From NCBI RefSeq assembly GCF_004022425.1, contig NZ_RBZY01000003.1, positions 1-64,000 of the forward strand: 64,000 nt of DNA. The letters run 5' to 3'. Below, piece by piece: positions 55,797 through 63,044 of this stretch (position 1 is its first letter; each line of letters opens with the position of its first letter). The DNA is from Microbacterium enclense (lineage in GTDB: Bacteria > Actinomycetota > Actinomycetes > Actinomycetales > Microbacteriaceae). A program made the position numbers and the translations under genes. A model generated the notes under the pieces. It was not told where the DNA came from and searched no databases. It saw only the letters and a program-made list of their open reading frames with translations.

Positions 55797-56063
55797 TCAG
55801 ATGCTCGCGCCGACGCCGAGCAGGAAGTTGACCCAGGTGACGCCGAGGCCGGCGAGTGCTGCGGCTCCGACGGAGACGAGGAATCCGGCGCGCGCGCGGG
55901 CACTTGAAGTGATGTTGCCGTTCGCCGAGGAGATCGCCCACACCGCGGCGCAGATAACGAGCATGAGCACGGCGAAGATGAGCACGACGGTCAGCAGCGC
56001 GCCGACGATGGCACGCAGCTCAGCCTGTCCGCCGACGGCTCCGAAGTCGGGGAATACGTCCAT
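55797..56063 (-). CDS. DUF6112 family two-segment membrane protein (pilin-like), copy 2
   Basis: 88 residues (MDVFPDFGAVGGQAELRAIV) with two hydrophobic segments (about 18-43 and 58-85). It is a paralogue of the protein at 45,672-45,941 and shares its spacing of segments. It follows the M23 peptidase gene by one base. In related elements DUF6112 genes stand next to the VirB6-like gene; here the cargo cassette separates them. Confidence 0.8.
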   Translation of the reverse strand: MDVFPDFGAVGGQAELRAIVGALLTVVLIFAVLMLVICAAVWAISSANGNITSSARARAGFLVSVGAAALAGLGVTWVNFLLGVGASI

Positions 56064-56064
56064 G

Positions 56065-57249
56065 TCACGCAGTTCCTTCCGCCGAGCACAGTGCCGCGGT
56101 GCTCGCGGCGTCGAGGTTCTGCACGCCGCGCGCCTCAAGCCAGGGCTCGGCGTCGACGGCCGCCGCGTTCGTGCCGCCGGGCCGGATCTCGAAATGGAGG
56201 TGCGCTCCTGTGGACCGGCCCGACGAGCCGACGTTGCCGATGTGCTGGCCCGCGACGACGCGATCCCCGACGCTGACGAGGATGCCGCTGTCCCACATGT
56301 GGGCGTAGGCGGAGGCGATACGCTCGCCCCCGATGGTGTGCTCGATGATGATGAGCCCGCCGTAGCCGGAGGAGAAGCCCGCGTGGCTGACCACGCCGTC
56401 GGCGAGGGCGAGGATCGGCGTGCCGTCGGCTGCGGCCCAATCGGTGCCGGAGTGGAAGGCGCGCTCTCCGGTGAAGGGGTCAGTGCGCCAGCCGAAGTCG
56501 CTCGTGTTCACCCACGTCCCATTCGGCAGCGGGAACACCAGGGAGGTCGTCTCGGGCACGTCGCCGAGCGGCGTGCCGCCAGGCGTCGTCTCGGCGCGCC
56601 GGGTGAGCGCCGTCAGGATCGCTTCGGCGACCGGCTGGTAGTTCTGATAGCGGTCGGGGTACGCGGAGACCTCGACCGCTTGTGCGGCCTCGCCAGGGTC
56701 GAGGGTCTGCCAGCCGGGGATGTCGAGCAGGCCGCGCGGCGACGGGTAGTTCGGCCCGCTCGCCCCGCCGTAGAACGCCCGCGCCTGATAGTCGGCATCC
56801 ATCAGCTCGGCGACGGTGCCCCAGCCCCCGCTTGGGCGCATCTGGAACAGTCCGAGCGAGTCGTGGTCGCTGCCCGCGCCGTCGTTCGGGTAGTCAGTCG
56901 ACTCGGGTACGGCGCTCAAGTTGGCGAGCATCCGCAGCCGCGATTCGGTGAGCGCCGCCATCAGCGCGACGAGGACGCCTGCGCGCCCTACGCCCTGGGT
57001 CTGCGCGCCCACGGTGATGATCGTCGCGGCGTGCGTGAGTTGCTGGCGGTCGAGCGTCACGGTCGCGCCCGAGCGGGTGGTCGACGTGAGCGAATCGGGG
57101 ATCGGGCCGACGACGAGCGAGGTCGACGACAAGCACGCGGCGAAGGCTGCGGGCGACATGAGCAGGCCGACGCCGAGCAGGCTCATCGGAAGCATGGCTG
57201 CGAGCGCGGCGGCTGCCATGACGAGCTTCTTCATGCGGGTGCCGATCAC
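56065..57249 (-). CDS. Secreted M23 peptidase with lysozyme-like region
   Basis: 394 residues. A signal-like N-terminus (MKKLVMAAAALAAMLPM, second start at 57234) leads into a transglycosylase-like helical domain (VALMAALTESRLRMLAN, SLGLFQMRPSGGWG; Glu in TESRL and the QMRP motif are typical). The C-terminal half is an M23 metallopeptidase with HSGTDWAAADGTPI and HLHFEIRPGG. It probably opens the cell wall for the transfer channel, as VirB1-type proteins do. GTG 57249 overlaps the previous stop. Confidence 0.9.
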   Translation of the reverse strand: MIGTRMKKLVMAAAALAAMLPMSLLGVGLLMSPAAFAACLSSTSLVVGPIPDSLTSTTRSGATVTLDRQQLTHAATIITVGAQTQGVGRAGVLVALMAALTESRLRMLANLSAVPESTDYPNDGAGSDHDSLGLFQMRPSGGWGTVAELMDADYQARAFYGGASGPNYPSPRGLLDIPGWQTLDPGEAAQAVEVSAYPDRYQNYQPVAEAILTALTRRAETTPGGTPLGDVPETTSLVFPLPNGTWVNTSDFGWRTDPFTGERAFHSGTDWAAADGTPILALADGVVSHAGFSSGYGGLIIIEHTIGGERIASAYAHMWDSGILVSVGDRVVAGQHIGNVGSSGRSTGAHLHFEIRPGGTNAAAVDAEPWLEARGVQNLDAASTAALCSAEGTA

Positions 57250-57917
57250 CGCAGGGGGTTGTCGAGCTGGGAGAGGCGCAGCGCCCGGCAGGTGTCGAAG
57301 GTCGGCTCGCAGGTGATGAAGACGGTGAACGCGACCTCGTGGGAGCTGGTCACGGGCTCGGTGCCGTGGATGCCCTCACGTTGTCGTATGCCGGTGATCG
57401 TGTAGGCGACGGTGCCCGGAAGGATCTGTCCCTCGGCTGCCTGCTCCAGCGCCGTCGCCCACTCGTCCGGCACGAACACGTCGTTGATGTCGAGCCATTG
57501 GCGGGTCTGCATCGTGCGGAGCTGCGCCCAGGCGTCCGCGGTCGGGAGATAGGTGCGCACGTCAGAGGCGAGCCCGGCGGTCTCATTGCCGGAGGGGTCG
57601 CCCACATCCACGATGACCTGCGCGTAGTCGGTCGGCCCGAACTCAGTCGCGGTGTCCCATGTGAACAGCGCGATGGCGAGGGCTCGCGCGAACGTCTCGG
57701 GGTCGTCGGACTCACGGACGACGGGCGGCGTGCTCGATGTCGGCGACGGCGTGCTGGTCGACGCGCCGGGAGGATCGCCCGCGGTGTTTCCGGGCGAGGG
57801 GTCGGAGCGAGGCGCGAGCAACAGCCCGTAGAGCCCGACTCCGACGAGGACGGCGAGCACGGCGGCACCGACGATCAGGAGGATCATGAGGCGACGGGGG
57901 AAGCGAGTCTGCGGCAT
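57246..57917 (-). CDS. Membrane-anchored transfer protein, VirB8/TcpC-like
   Basis: 223 residues: one membrane segment near the N-terminus (about residues 9-32, RLMILLIVGAAVLAVLVGVG), a Pro/Ser/Thr-rich linker, then an external domain (ETFARALAIALFTWDTATEF) like the NTF2-type domain of conjugation proteins TcpC/VirB8. It overlaps the peptidase gene by 4 bases and the ParB-like gene by one (TGATG). It probably joins channel and wall. Confidence 0.7.
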   Translation of the reverse strand: MPQTRFPRRLMILLIVGAAVLAVLVGVGLYGLLLAPRSDPSPGNTAGDPPGASTSTPSPTSSTPPVVRESDDPETFARALAIALFTWDTATEFGPTDYAQVIVDVGDPSGNETAGLASDVRTYLPTADAWAQLRTMQTRQWLDINDVFVPDEWATALEQAAEGQILPGTVAYTITGIRQREGIHGTEPVTSSHEVAFTVFITCEPTFDTCRALRLSQLDNPLR

Positions 57918-58906
57918 CAGGCACTCTCCTTGGCGAGACGTTGGCGGGCGGCGCGGGCGGCTCGGGCCGCGTCGAAGAAGCGGACGGTGGCGTCGAGGAT
58001 CGTCTCGACGTGCTCCCACTGTTCGTCGCTCAGTGCGGTGCCGACCTCGGCGGGGTCGTAGTGCGACCACCACTGATCGAGGTCGTTCCAGGTGAGCGTG
58101 AACGCCCGCACCGGGTAGCGAACCGGCACGGGGCTTGTCACTGGCGCGGGAGCCGGGCCGCGCTTGCGTCCTTGCTTCGCGCGCTCCAGCGCCTCTTGAG
58201 CGAGCAGCTCCAGCTCGCCGGGCGGCTCGGGCTCATCCTGCGGGATCGCGAGCATGGCGATGGTGCGGGCGTGCGCCGTGGTGATGGACGAGCCGCGGTC
58301 GATGGCGTCGAGTTCGGAGAGGGCGAAGCCGCGCACATCTTCCGGCTGTCGGGGGTCGTTGGCGATCCGCTGGAGGTCGTTGATCTGCTCCAGGCTCGTG
58401 TACGACTTGCGCCCAGTGACCATGAGCGCAGCCTGCGCGCGGGATTTGCCCGGCGCACCGATCAGCGGTGGTGCCGTCACGGCACCACCGCTCGTTCCGG
58501 TGATTTTCCCGCCAGCACCGAACTGCGTCGCCGCCTGACGACGAGCGGCGTCCTCAGCCATGAGCGTCTTCAGCTCGCGGTACAGCGCCGCGGCCTCGGT
58601 CTGCGTGAATGGCTTGTGCAGCACGTTGTCGGCCTGTTCGGCCATGAGCCTCTGGAGTCGGTCGCTGATCCCGGAGCGCACAAAGACGTTGACCTTCTTG
58701 TGGCCGAGTTTGCGCAGCGCCGCGATGCGTCGAGCGCCGCACACGAGCACGCCGTCCGGTGTCACGGTCGGGGGCTGGAGCAGTCCGTCACGTTCGATGG
58801 ATGCTGCGAGTGCGTCGATGTCGCCCAGTTCCACGCGATGACGGCTGCCGACGACGATGGAGTCGATGGTGCGCTCCAGCTCGATGTGCCCGGTGCTCGC
58901 CGCCAT
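57917..58906 (-). CDS. ParB N-terminal domain protein
   Basis: 329 residues. The ParB/Sulfiredoxin fold is seen in residues 9-75 (LAASIERDGLLQPPTV, VLVCGARRIAALRKLG, with the GARR box), followed by a helical DNA-binding region (KPFTQTEAAALYRELK, KSRAQAALMVTG). Such proteins act in partition or as CTP-dependent clamps; in ICEs they may help maintenance or transfer. There is no ParA next to it. The C-terminal part (ALTLTWNDLDQWW-like FTLTWNDLDQWW) is specific to the element family. Confidence 0.85.
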   Translation of the reverse strand: MAASTGHIELERTIDSIVVGSRHRVELGDIDALAASIERDGLLQPPTVTPDGVLVCGARRIAALRKLGHKKVNVFVRSGISDRLQRLMAEQADNVLHKPFTQTEAAALYRELKTLMAEDAARRQAATQFGAGGKITGTSGGAVTAPPLIGAPGKSRAQAALMVTGRKSYTSLEQINDLQRIANDPRQPEDVRGFALSELDAIDRGSSITTAHARTIAMLAIPQDEPEPPGELELLAQEALERAKQGRKRGPAPAPVTSPVPVRYPVRAFTLTWNDLDQWWSHYDPAEVGTALSDEQWEHVETILDATVRFFDAARAARAARQRLAKESA

Positions 58907-58910
58907 GCGC

Positions 58911-59741
58911 TCACCTCGCCCCAGCCAGAGTGGGCGCGTTCAGGCCGAGCAGCAGCACGAGGTCGTCATCGGTGAGCAGCGCGCGCAGGGGTTCGCCGAC
59001 AAGAAGGCGGTACAGCACGCCGCGGCCGACGGCGGTGCGGGCCTGATCGGGATCGGGGTTGCCGAGGATCGCACGGAGCAGCGCGTTCCAGCTCGTCGAC
59101 GACAGATCGAGCACGGCCCGAGCGTGTGGGTCTCGCCGAAGCGACTCCGCTGCGCTCGCCCGCGACGGCGCTTCGCCGAGTCGAGTGCAGATGTGTTCGA
59201 TGGCCGCGCGCGCCGTCTGCTCCGGCCAGTCGAGCAGCGTCAGTAGCTTGATCGCGTCCTCGACTGCACGGACGACGCCAGATGCCTCGTCGTCCGATTC
59301 GTGCTCGTCCTCACCCGCGGGCGCAATCTGCAACGCTTCGTGGTAGTCGGTGAGCGGGTTCTCCCGGTCGCTGAACCGCTCCGGGTCGTGGAAGCCGCTG
59401 TACTGCGGCCTGCGCGCCTGATGCGTCGAGCACAGCAAGCCGTTGCCCCGCTCCTCGGCGATCAGTGTGACCTGCACGGCGCGGGTGACGACTGCCCACG
59501 GATCATCGGCGTTGCGCACGGCCGGGGTACGCATCGCGTCGAACGCGGCACTCGCCGCCTCCCACGGGTCGAGGCCGTGCTTTCGCGCGAGGCTCGCGTA
59601 CCGACCCGCCGTGTACTCCATGAGCGCCGCGACATCCATGTCGCGCTGCCACGCGCCTTCCCCATCGTCGTGCAGACGTTCCAGGAGCGCGCGCAGTCCC
59701 TCCGGAGTGCGGAACGACGTGGGAGCGGCCTGGGCAGACAT
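58911..59741 (-). CDS. Conserved element protein of unknown function
   Basis: 276 residues from ATG 59741 (MSAQAAPTSFRT). Helical, with PWEAASAAFDAMRTPAVR, VVTRAVQVTLIAEERGNGLL and a C-terminal HALLRAILGNPD-like NALLRAILGNPDPDQARTAV. It sits 4 bases from the ParB-like gene. Proteins of this type are, from memory, regularly found between ParB-like and DUF2637 genes in actinobacterial ICEs. No function known. Confidence 0.65.
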   Translation of the reverse strand: MSAQAAPTSFRTPEGLRALLERLHDDGEGAWQRDMDVAALMEYTAGRYASLARKHGLDPWEAASAAFDAMRTPAVRNADDPWAVVTRAVQVTLIAEERGNGLLCSTHQARRPQYSGFHDPERFSDRENPLTDYHEALQIAPAGEDEHESDDEASGVVRAVEDAIKLLTLLDWPEQTARAAIEHICTRLGEAPSRASAAESLRRDPHARAVLDLSSTSWNALLRAILGNPDPDQARTAVGRGVLYRLLVGEPLRALLTDDDLVLLLGLNAPTLAGAR

Positions 59742-59748
59742 GGCGCGC

Positions 59749-60189
59749 TCACAGGCGGCGGAGCGGGTCGCGGCTGACAGAAGACTGGTGTGCGGACGAC
59801 TGCCCGAACGCGGAGAGCGGCGCGATGCCCTGGGCACGCGCCCGGATGCCTGGCCGGGTCACCGGAGTTGCCTGCGGCGAGGTCTGCCGACGTTCCTCGA
59901 CGCGGCGCGCCAGCTCGGTGCGCAGGTCGATGCCGCGCCCGATCATGCGGGCCGAAGCGGACGGGAGTAGCTCGGTCGGGCGCACCCACACCACCTGGCT
60001 GCGGTCGTGCTCTGCGCTCAGGCGCTCCAGGAGTGGGTGGCCGCCGCGCCACGTCTGCGCGGCGAGCCACGGGTCGGTGTGGCGCGCCAGCTCGGAGATC
60101 TCAGCAGCCTCGCTGGGAGTCGGCTTCAGTGTGTGGAGGACATCGGCAAGCCGACGGGCATGCTCGTCTTCTGGCAGCTCGTCGTTCAC
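59749..60189 (-). CDS. Small element protein of unknown function
   Basis: 146 residues from GTG 60189, which overlaps the DUF2637 stop by 4 bases (GTGA). Helical N-terminus (DEHARRLADVLHTLKPTPSEA), then HPLLERLSAEHDRSQVVWVRP and a basic tail with RGIDLRTELARRVEERR. It may be a DNA- or partner-binding accessory of the replication module. No family recognised. Confidence 0.6.
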   Translation of the reverse strand: MNDELPEDEHARRLADVLHTLKPTPSEAAEISELARHTDPWLAAQTWRGGHPLLERLSAEHDRSQVVWVRPTELLPSASARMIGRGIDLRTELARRVEERRQTSPQATPVTRPGIRARAQGIAPLSAFGQSSAHQSSVSRDPLRRL

Positions 60190-60827
60190 AGCGCGCCTCC
60201 TTCCGATGCGGCGGCGAGCGCGGGCGTCGCCAGCCAACGACCGACCGTGGACGGATGCACCCCGGTTGCACGAGCGATGGCGGTGTTCGTCATGCCGTCC
60301 TCCTTCATCCGCAGAGCGAGTTCTCTAGGAGCAAGGTGCGCAGGCGCTTCCGGCGACAGGTGCTCGACCGCGCTCGGCACCAACTCGGCTGTCTGCGTCG
60401 ACGGCTCCGCACGGAACCGTCGAGTGAGCACCACCGTCAGGTGCGTGATCGCCAGCAGCACGAGCGGCGGAACTGCGGCGACGGATCCCGCGAGCGCAGA
60501 AGGAACGTCGGCGTCAGCGGCGACGACCGCGTGAATCGCGTTGGCTGCGACCGACACCGCGGCACCGGCCATGAGCAGCAGCCACGGATACCAGGCGGCA
60601 CGCTGCCCCGCGAGCGCGACGACGGACACCGTGGCGACGACGATGATGCCGTCCACGATGAGTGGCCACGCCCACGCCTGGCTCTCATCGACGCCGGAGC
60701 GTCGCGCGAGGTCGGCGAGCGCCGTGAACGACAGCCAGAAGGCGGCTGCCGCGATGAATACGGTCCCAGCTACCGCGGTCCACACAGCGATCCGCCCGCG
60801 CGGCTGTTGCGTGCTGCCGGGGATCAC
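60186..60827 (-). CDS. DUF2637 membrane protein with C-terminal helix-turn-helix
   Basis: 213 residues from GTG 60827, overlapping the primase stop by 4 bases. Four membrane segments (about residues 12-38, 52-70, 76-96 and 106-126) are the DUF2637 pattern, known from spread (Spd) proteins and membrane partners of actinobacterial elements. The C-terminus (about 175-205, NTAIARATGVHPSTVGRWL) is a helix-turn-helix. It may link the element to the membrane or tune transfer. Confidence 0.8.
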   Translation of the reverse strand: MIPGSTQQPRGRIAVWTAVAGTVFIAAAAFWLSFTALADLARRSGVDESQAWAWPLIVDGIIVVATVSVVALAGQRAAWYPWLLLMAGAAVSVAANAIHAVVAADADVPSALAGSVAAVPPLVLLAITHLTVVLTRRFRAEPSTQTAELVPSAVEHLSPEAPAHLAPRELALRMKEDGMTNTAIARATGVHPSTVGRWLATPALAAASEGGAL

Positions 60828-61759
60828 GAGAGCACCTGACCCGATGAAGGCTGAGCTGCATGGCTGGGCACGGAACTGGCGGCAGGCGCGGGCGGTGCAC
60901 CCCTCGCTACGCGGTGCGCCGAGCGGATCGTCGTCTCGATCTCCGGCGCGGGCAAGCCTGCGCGCTCGGCAGCCGGCCCCAGCGCGGCACGCACGCAGTC
61001 GAGCGGGATGCCCGCCTCGATGAGTCGACACGAGGCCCAGAACAGGCCGCGGTTGCGCTCGCCCTCGCCGCGCATTTCGACCCAGCGGGCGATCCGCTCC
61101 ACGTCAACGCCGTCCGTTCGCTCGACAGGGATGACGGTCATCGGGCGCGCCGGTCGCGGATCGAGGAACTGCCGCAGCGCGCGGGCATCGACGGGAACCG
61201 CATCGCCTCGCCCGGAGCCGATGAGGGCATACGCACTCGGCCCCGCATCGGTGGCGATGATCGAGGGCGGCACGATGACGTAGCCGCCCGATCCCCGGAA
61301 GTCGATGCCAGCACGCGCCACCTGCCAGGACGGCTGCACCAGCTCGGGATCGGCCGGGTAGTAGGCATGGACTCCGCCCGAGGGCGTGCGAATGAACGCG
61401 GCCCAGCGATCCGTCAGCCCCTCGCGCCGGGCCAGCTCGAACGCTGCGAAGCCGCGGATCGCCCCGTGCACGTCGACATCCACGACCTCCAGCCCGGAGA
61501 TCTGGCCCGTCGGCATCCCGATGTTGGCGAGCGGCCACCGCGCCCACCAGCGAGCGACCTGGCGCGGTTCGGTGCTCGCCTCGTGGAATCCCCGCTTGCT
61601 CAGCGGGCGCTTGCCTCCTGTGACGCAGGGAAAGACCGGGATGCCTGCCTCGGCGTAGCGACACGCTGCGGCGCTCGGCGACAGCCCGGTGAGCGAGGCG
61701 AGAAGGGCGGCGGCATCCATCGTCTGGCGCTCTCCGCGCGAGGCTTCCGGCATCGTCAT
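60824..61759 (-). CDS. Bifunctional DNA primase/polymerase
   Basis: 311 residues from ATG 61759, which has GAGGAGG at 8 bases. The Prim-Pol fold shows GIPVFPCVTGGKRPL, the metal site VVDVDVHG (acidic pair) and TPSGGVHAYYP. It probably starts replication of the excised circle. A C-terminal helical region (VERIARWVEMRGEGERN, TTIRSAHRVA) resembles PriCT-type domains. It is the first gene of the long leftward transfer run and lies directly downstream of the operator cluster. Confidence 0.88.
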   Translation of the reverse strand: MTMPEASRGERQTMDAAALLASLTGLSPSAAACRYAEAGIPVFPCVTGGKRPLSKRGFHEASTEPRQVARWWARWPLANIGMPTGQISGLEVVDVDVHGAIRGFAAFELARREGLTDRWAAFIRTPSGGVHAYYPADPELVQPSWQVARAGIDFRGSGGYVIVPPSIIATDAGPSAYALIGSGRGDAVPVDARALRQFLDPRPARPMTVIPVERTDGVDVERIARWVEMRGEGERNRGLFWASCRLIEAGIPLDCVRAALGPAAERAGLPAPEIETTIRSAHRVARGAPPAPAASSVPSHAAQPSSGQVLS

Positions 61760-61920
61760 CTCGGCACCTCCTCTGGCCTGGTCGTGAGCCGTGGGGCTCT
61801 TGTCGATCAGGTGCGCCGGGGTTCCCAAGAGACGGTCGCCGTCCGACGGGCAACGCAGTCAGGCTGCGGGGTCGCGCTGTGCTCATGGAATCGTCTCCTC
61901 CCGCTCACCGGGAAGCCGTG

Positions 61921-62025
61921 TTGAGCATGCTCAAAACTCTCCCGAGATTCCGTTCTAACACCGCACGTTGAGCATGCGCAACGGTTGATTTGTGCATGCT
62001 CAACGGGTAGATTGAGCATGCACAA
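61921..62025. promoter_or_regulatory. Cluster of four palindromic operators, TTGNGCATGCNCAA
   Basis: Four 14-bp sites: 61921-61934 TTGAGCATGCTCAA (perfect palindrome), 61968-61981 TTGAGCATGCGCAA, 61990-62003 TTGTGCATGCTCAA and 62012-62025 TTGAGCATGCACAA. The last three start exactly 22 bp apart, two helical turns, so bound dimers would lie on one face. The gap (61,760-62,089) holds no gene. It separates the primase/transfer genes from the divergent repressor gene, so the repressor at 62,090 is the likely binder. Confidence 0.8.
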
Positions 62026-62089
62026 CTACCCTTGGGCCTGGGCTACGTCGACGCCTTGGCCCTCCCGAAGGGAAGGGGGGTCAGCGACG

Positions 62090-62521
62090 ATGACTGAAGA
62101 CGAAAGTCAGGCTGCGGCTGACGACCTCGCCAAACGCCTGCGACTTCTGATGGATGTCGCTGTCGCCGAGTCCGGTTCCGAACCGACCTACTCGCAGATC
62201 GCGGAGTATCTGAGACAACGTGGCATCAGCTTGTCTCGATCACGATGGACGTACATGGTCAACGGCCACCGATACGTTCAAGACACCGCAATCTTCGAGG
62301 GACTCGCGGACTTCTTCGACGTTGATGCTGCCTTTCTTGCGGGGGAGAGCGGCGTGGCAACCCCGGAGAAGGTCTCCGCCCAGCTCGACCTCGTGCGTTC
62401 GATGCGTGCAGCGAAGGTGAAGTCCTACGCTGCACGCACACTCGGCGATATCTCGCCGAAGGCGCTCCAAGCCATCAGCAAGTTCCTGGACGAGGAAATG
62501 ATGCGAACACCCGAGCACTGA
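62090..62521 (+). CDS. XRE-type transcriptional regulator (probable element repressor)
   Basis: 143 residues from ATG 62090 (a longer frame begins at 61985 inside the operators). The N-terminal half has a helix-turn-helix (TYSQIAEYLRQRGISLSRSRW, then YMVNGHRYVQDTAIFEGLADFF), and the rest is helical (KALQAISKFLDEEM). It is followed by an ImmA-type peptidase gene. By analogy with ImmR/ImmA of ICEBs1, it would silence the element by binding the TTGNGCATGCNCAA sites. It probably also controls itself. Confidence 0.8.
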   Translation: MTEDESQAAADDLAKRLRLLMDVAVAESGSEPTYSQIAEYLRQRGISLSRSRWTYMVNGHRYVQDTAIFEGLADFFDVDAAFLAGESGVATPEKVSAQLDLVRSMRAAKVKSYAARTLGDISPKALQAISKFLDEEMMRTPEH

Positions 62522-62579
62522 CGGGTGTCGCGCACCACGGAGCCGAGGCCAGTAGTTGCTCGGGCGAGAGGGGGTAAAC

Positions 62580-63044
62580 GTGAACACCGAAGAGACCGTA
62601 ACGGCCGCCGTCTCCGATCTGCGGCTCGGCAGCAGCTTCACGCTTGCGCACCTTCTCCAGGCCATACAGGAACGGCGCCATCGTAGGCTCCGCGTCGTCG
62701 AACTCGCCGACCTCGACACCCGCGACGGCATCTGTGCGCTCTGGCTGGTCACCGACACCGAGGACTTCGTGCTCCACGCACGCAGCGACTCTGCACTGCA
62801 TCGCCAGCAGTTCGTCCTTCACGAGTTGGCCCACATGATCCTCGGTCACACGGAGGGCGACGATTGCACAGCCGGGGACGTCTTGCTGCCCAACATCCCT
62901 CCTCACACGCGCGGACGCCTGCTCAAGCGACAGGACATTGACAGTGAGACGGAGATCGCCGCCGAGTCGCTCGCAGATCGGCTGGCCGCGGGCATCCGAG
63001 GATCGGTGTTCGCCGAGTCCCGCTATTCGGAGATTTTCGGGTGA
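62580..63044 (+). CDS. ImmA/IrrE-type metallopeptidase
   Basis: 154 residues from GTG 62580 (GAGAGGGGG upstream). The zinc motif HELAHMILGH (HExxH) is preceded by RQQFVLHELAH, and the usual downstream acidic residue lies in EIAAESLADRLA. ImmA-type proteases cleave repressors of mobile elements after DNA damage or cell signals; here the neighbouring XRE protein is the likely target. It overlaps the following gene by 4 bases (GTGA). Confidence 0.88.
   Translation: MNTEETVTAAVSDLRLGSSFTLAHLLQAIQERRHRRLRVVELADLDTRDGICALWLVTDTEDFVLHARSDSALHRQQFVLHELAHMILGHTEGDDCTAGDVLLPNIPPHTRGRLLKRQDIDSETEIAAESLADRLAAGIRGSVFAESRYSEIFG

Noticed and set aside
61807-62025. Leftward open frame of 72 codons across the operator cluster
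   Set aside because: Its sequence is a by-product of the palindromes and is rich in Cys and Arg. It covers all four operators and has no ribosome site.
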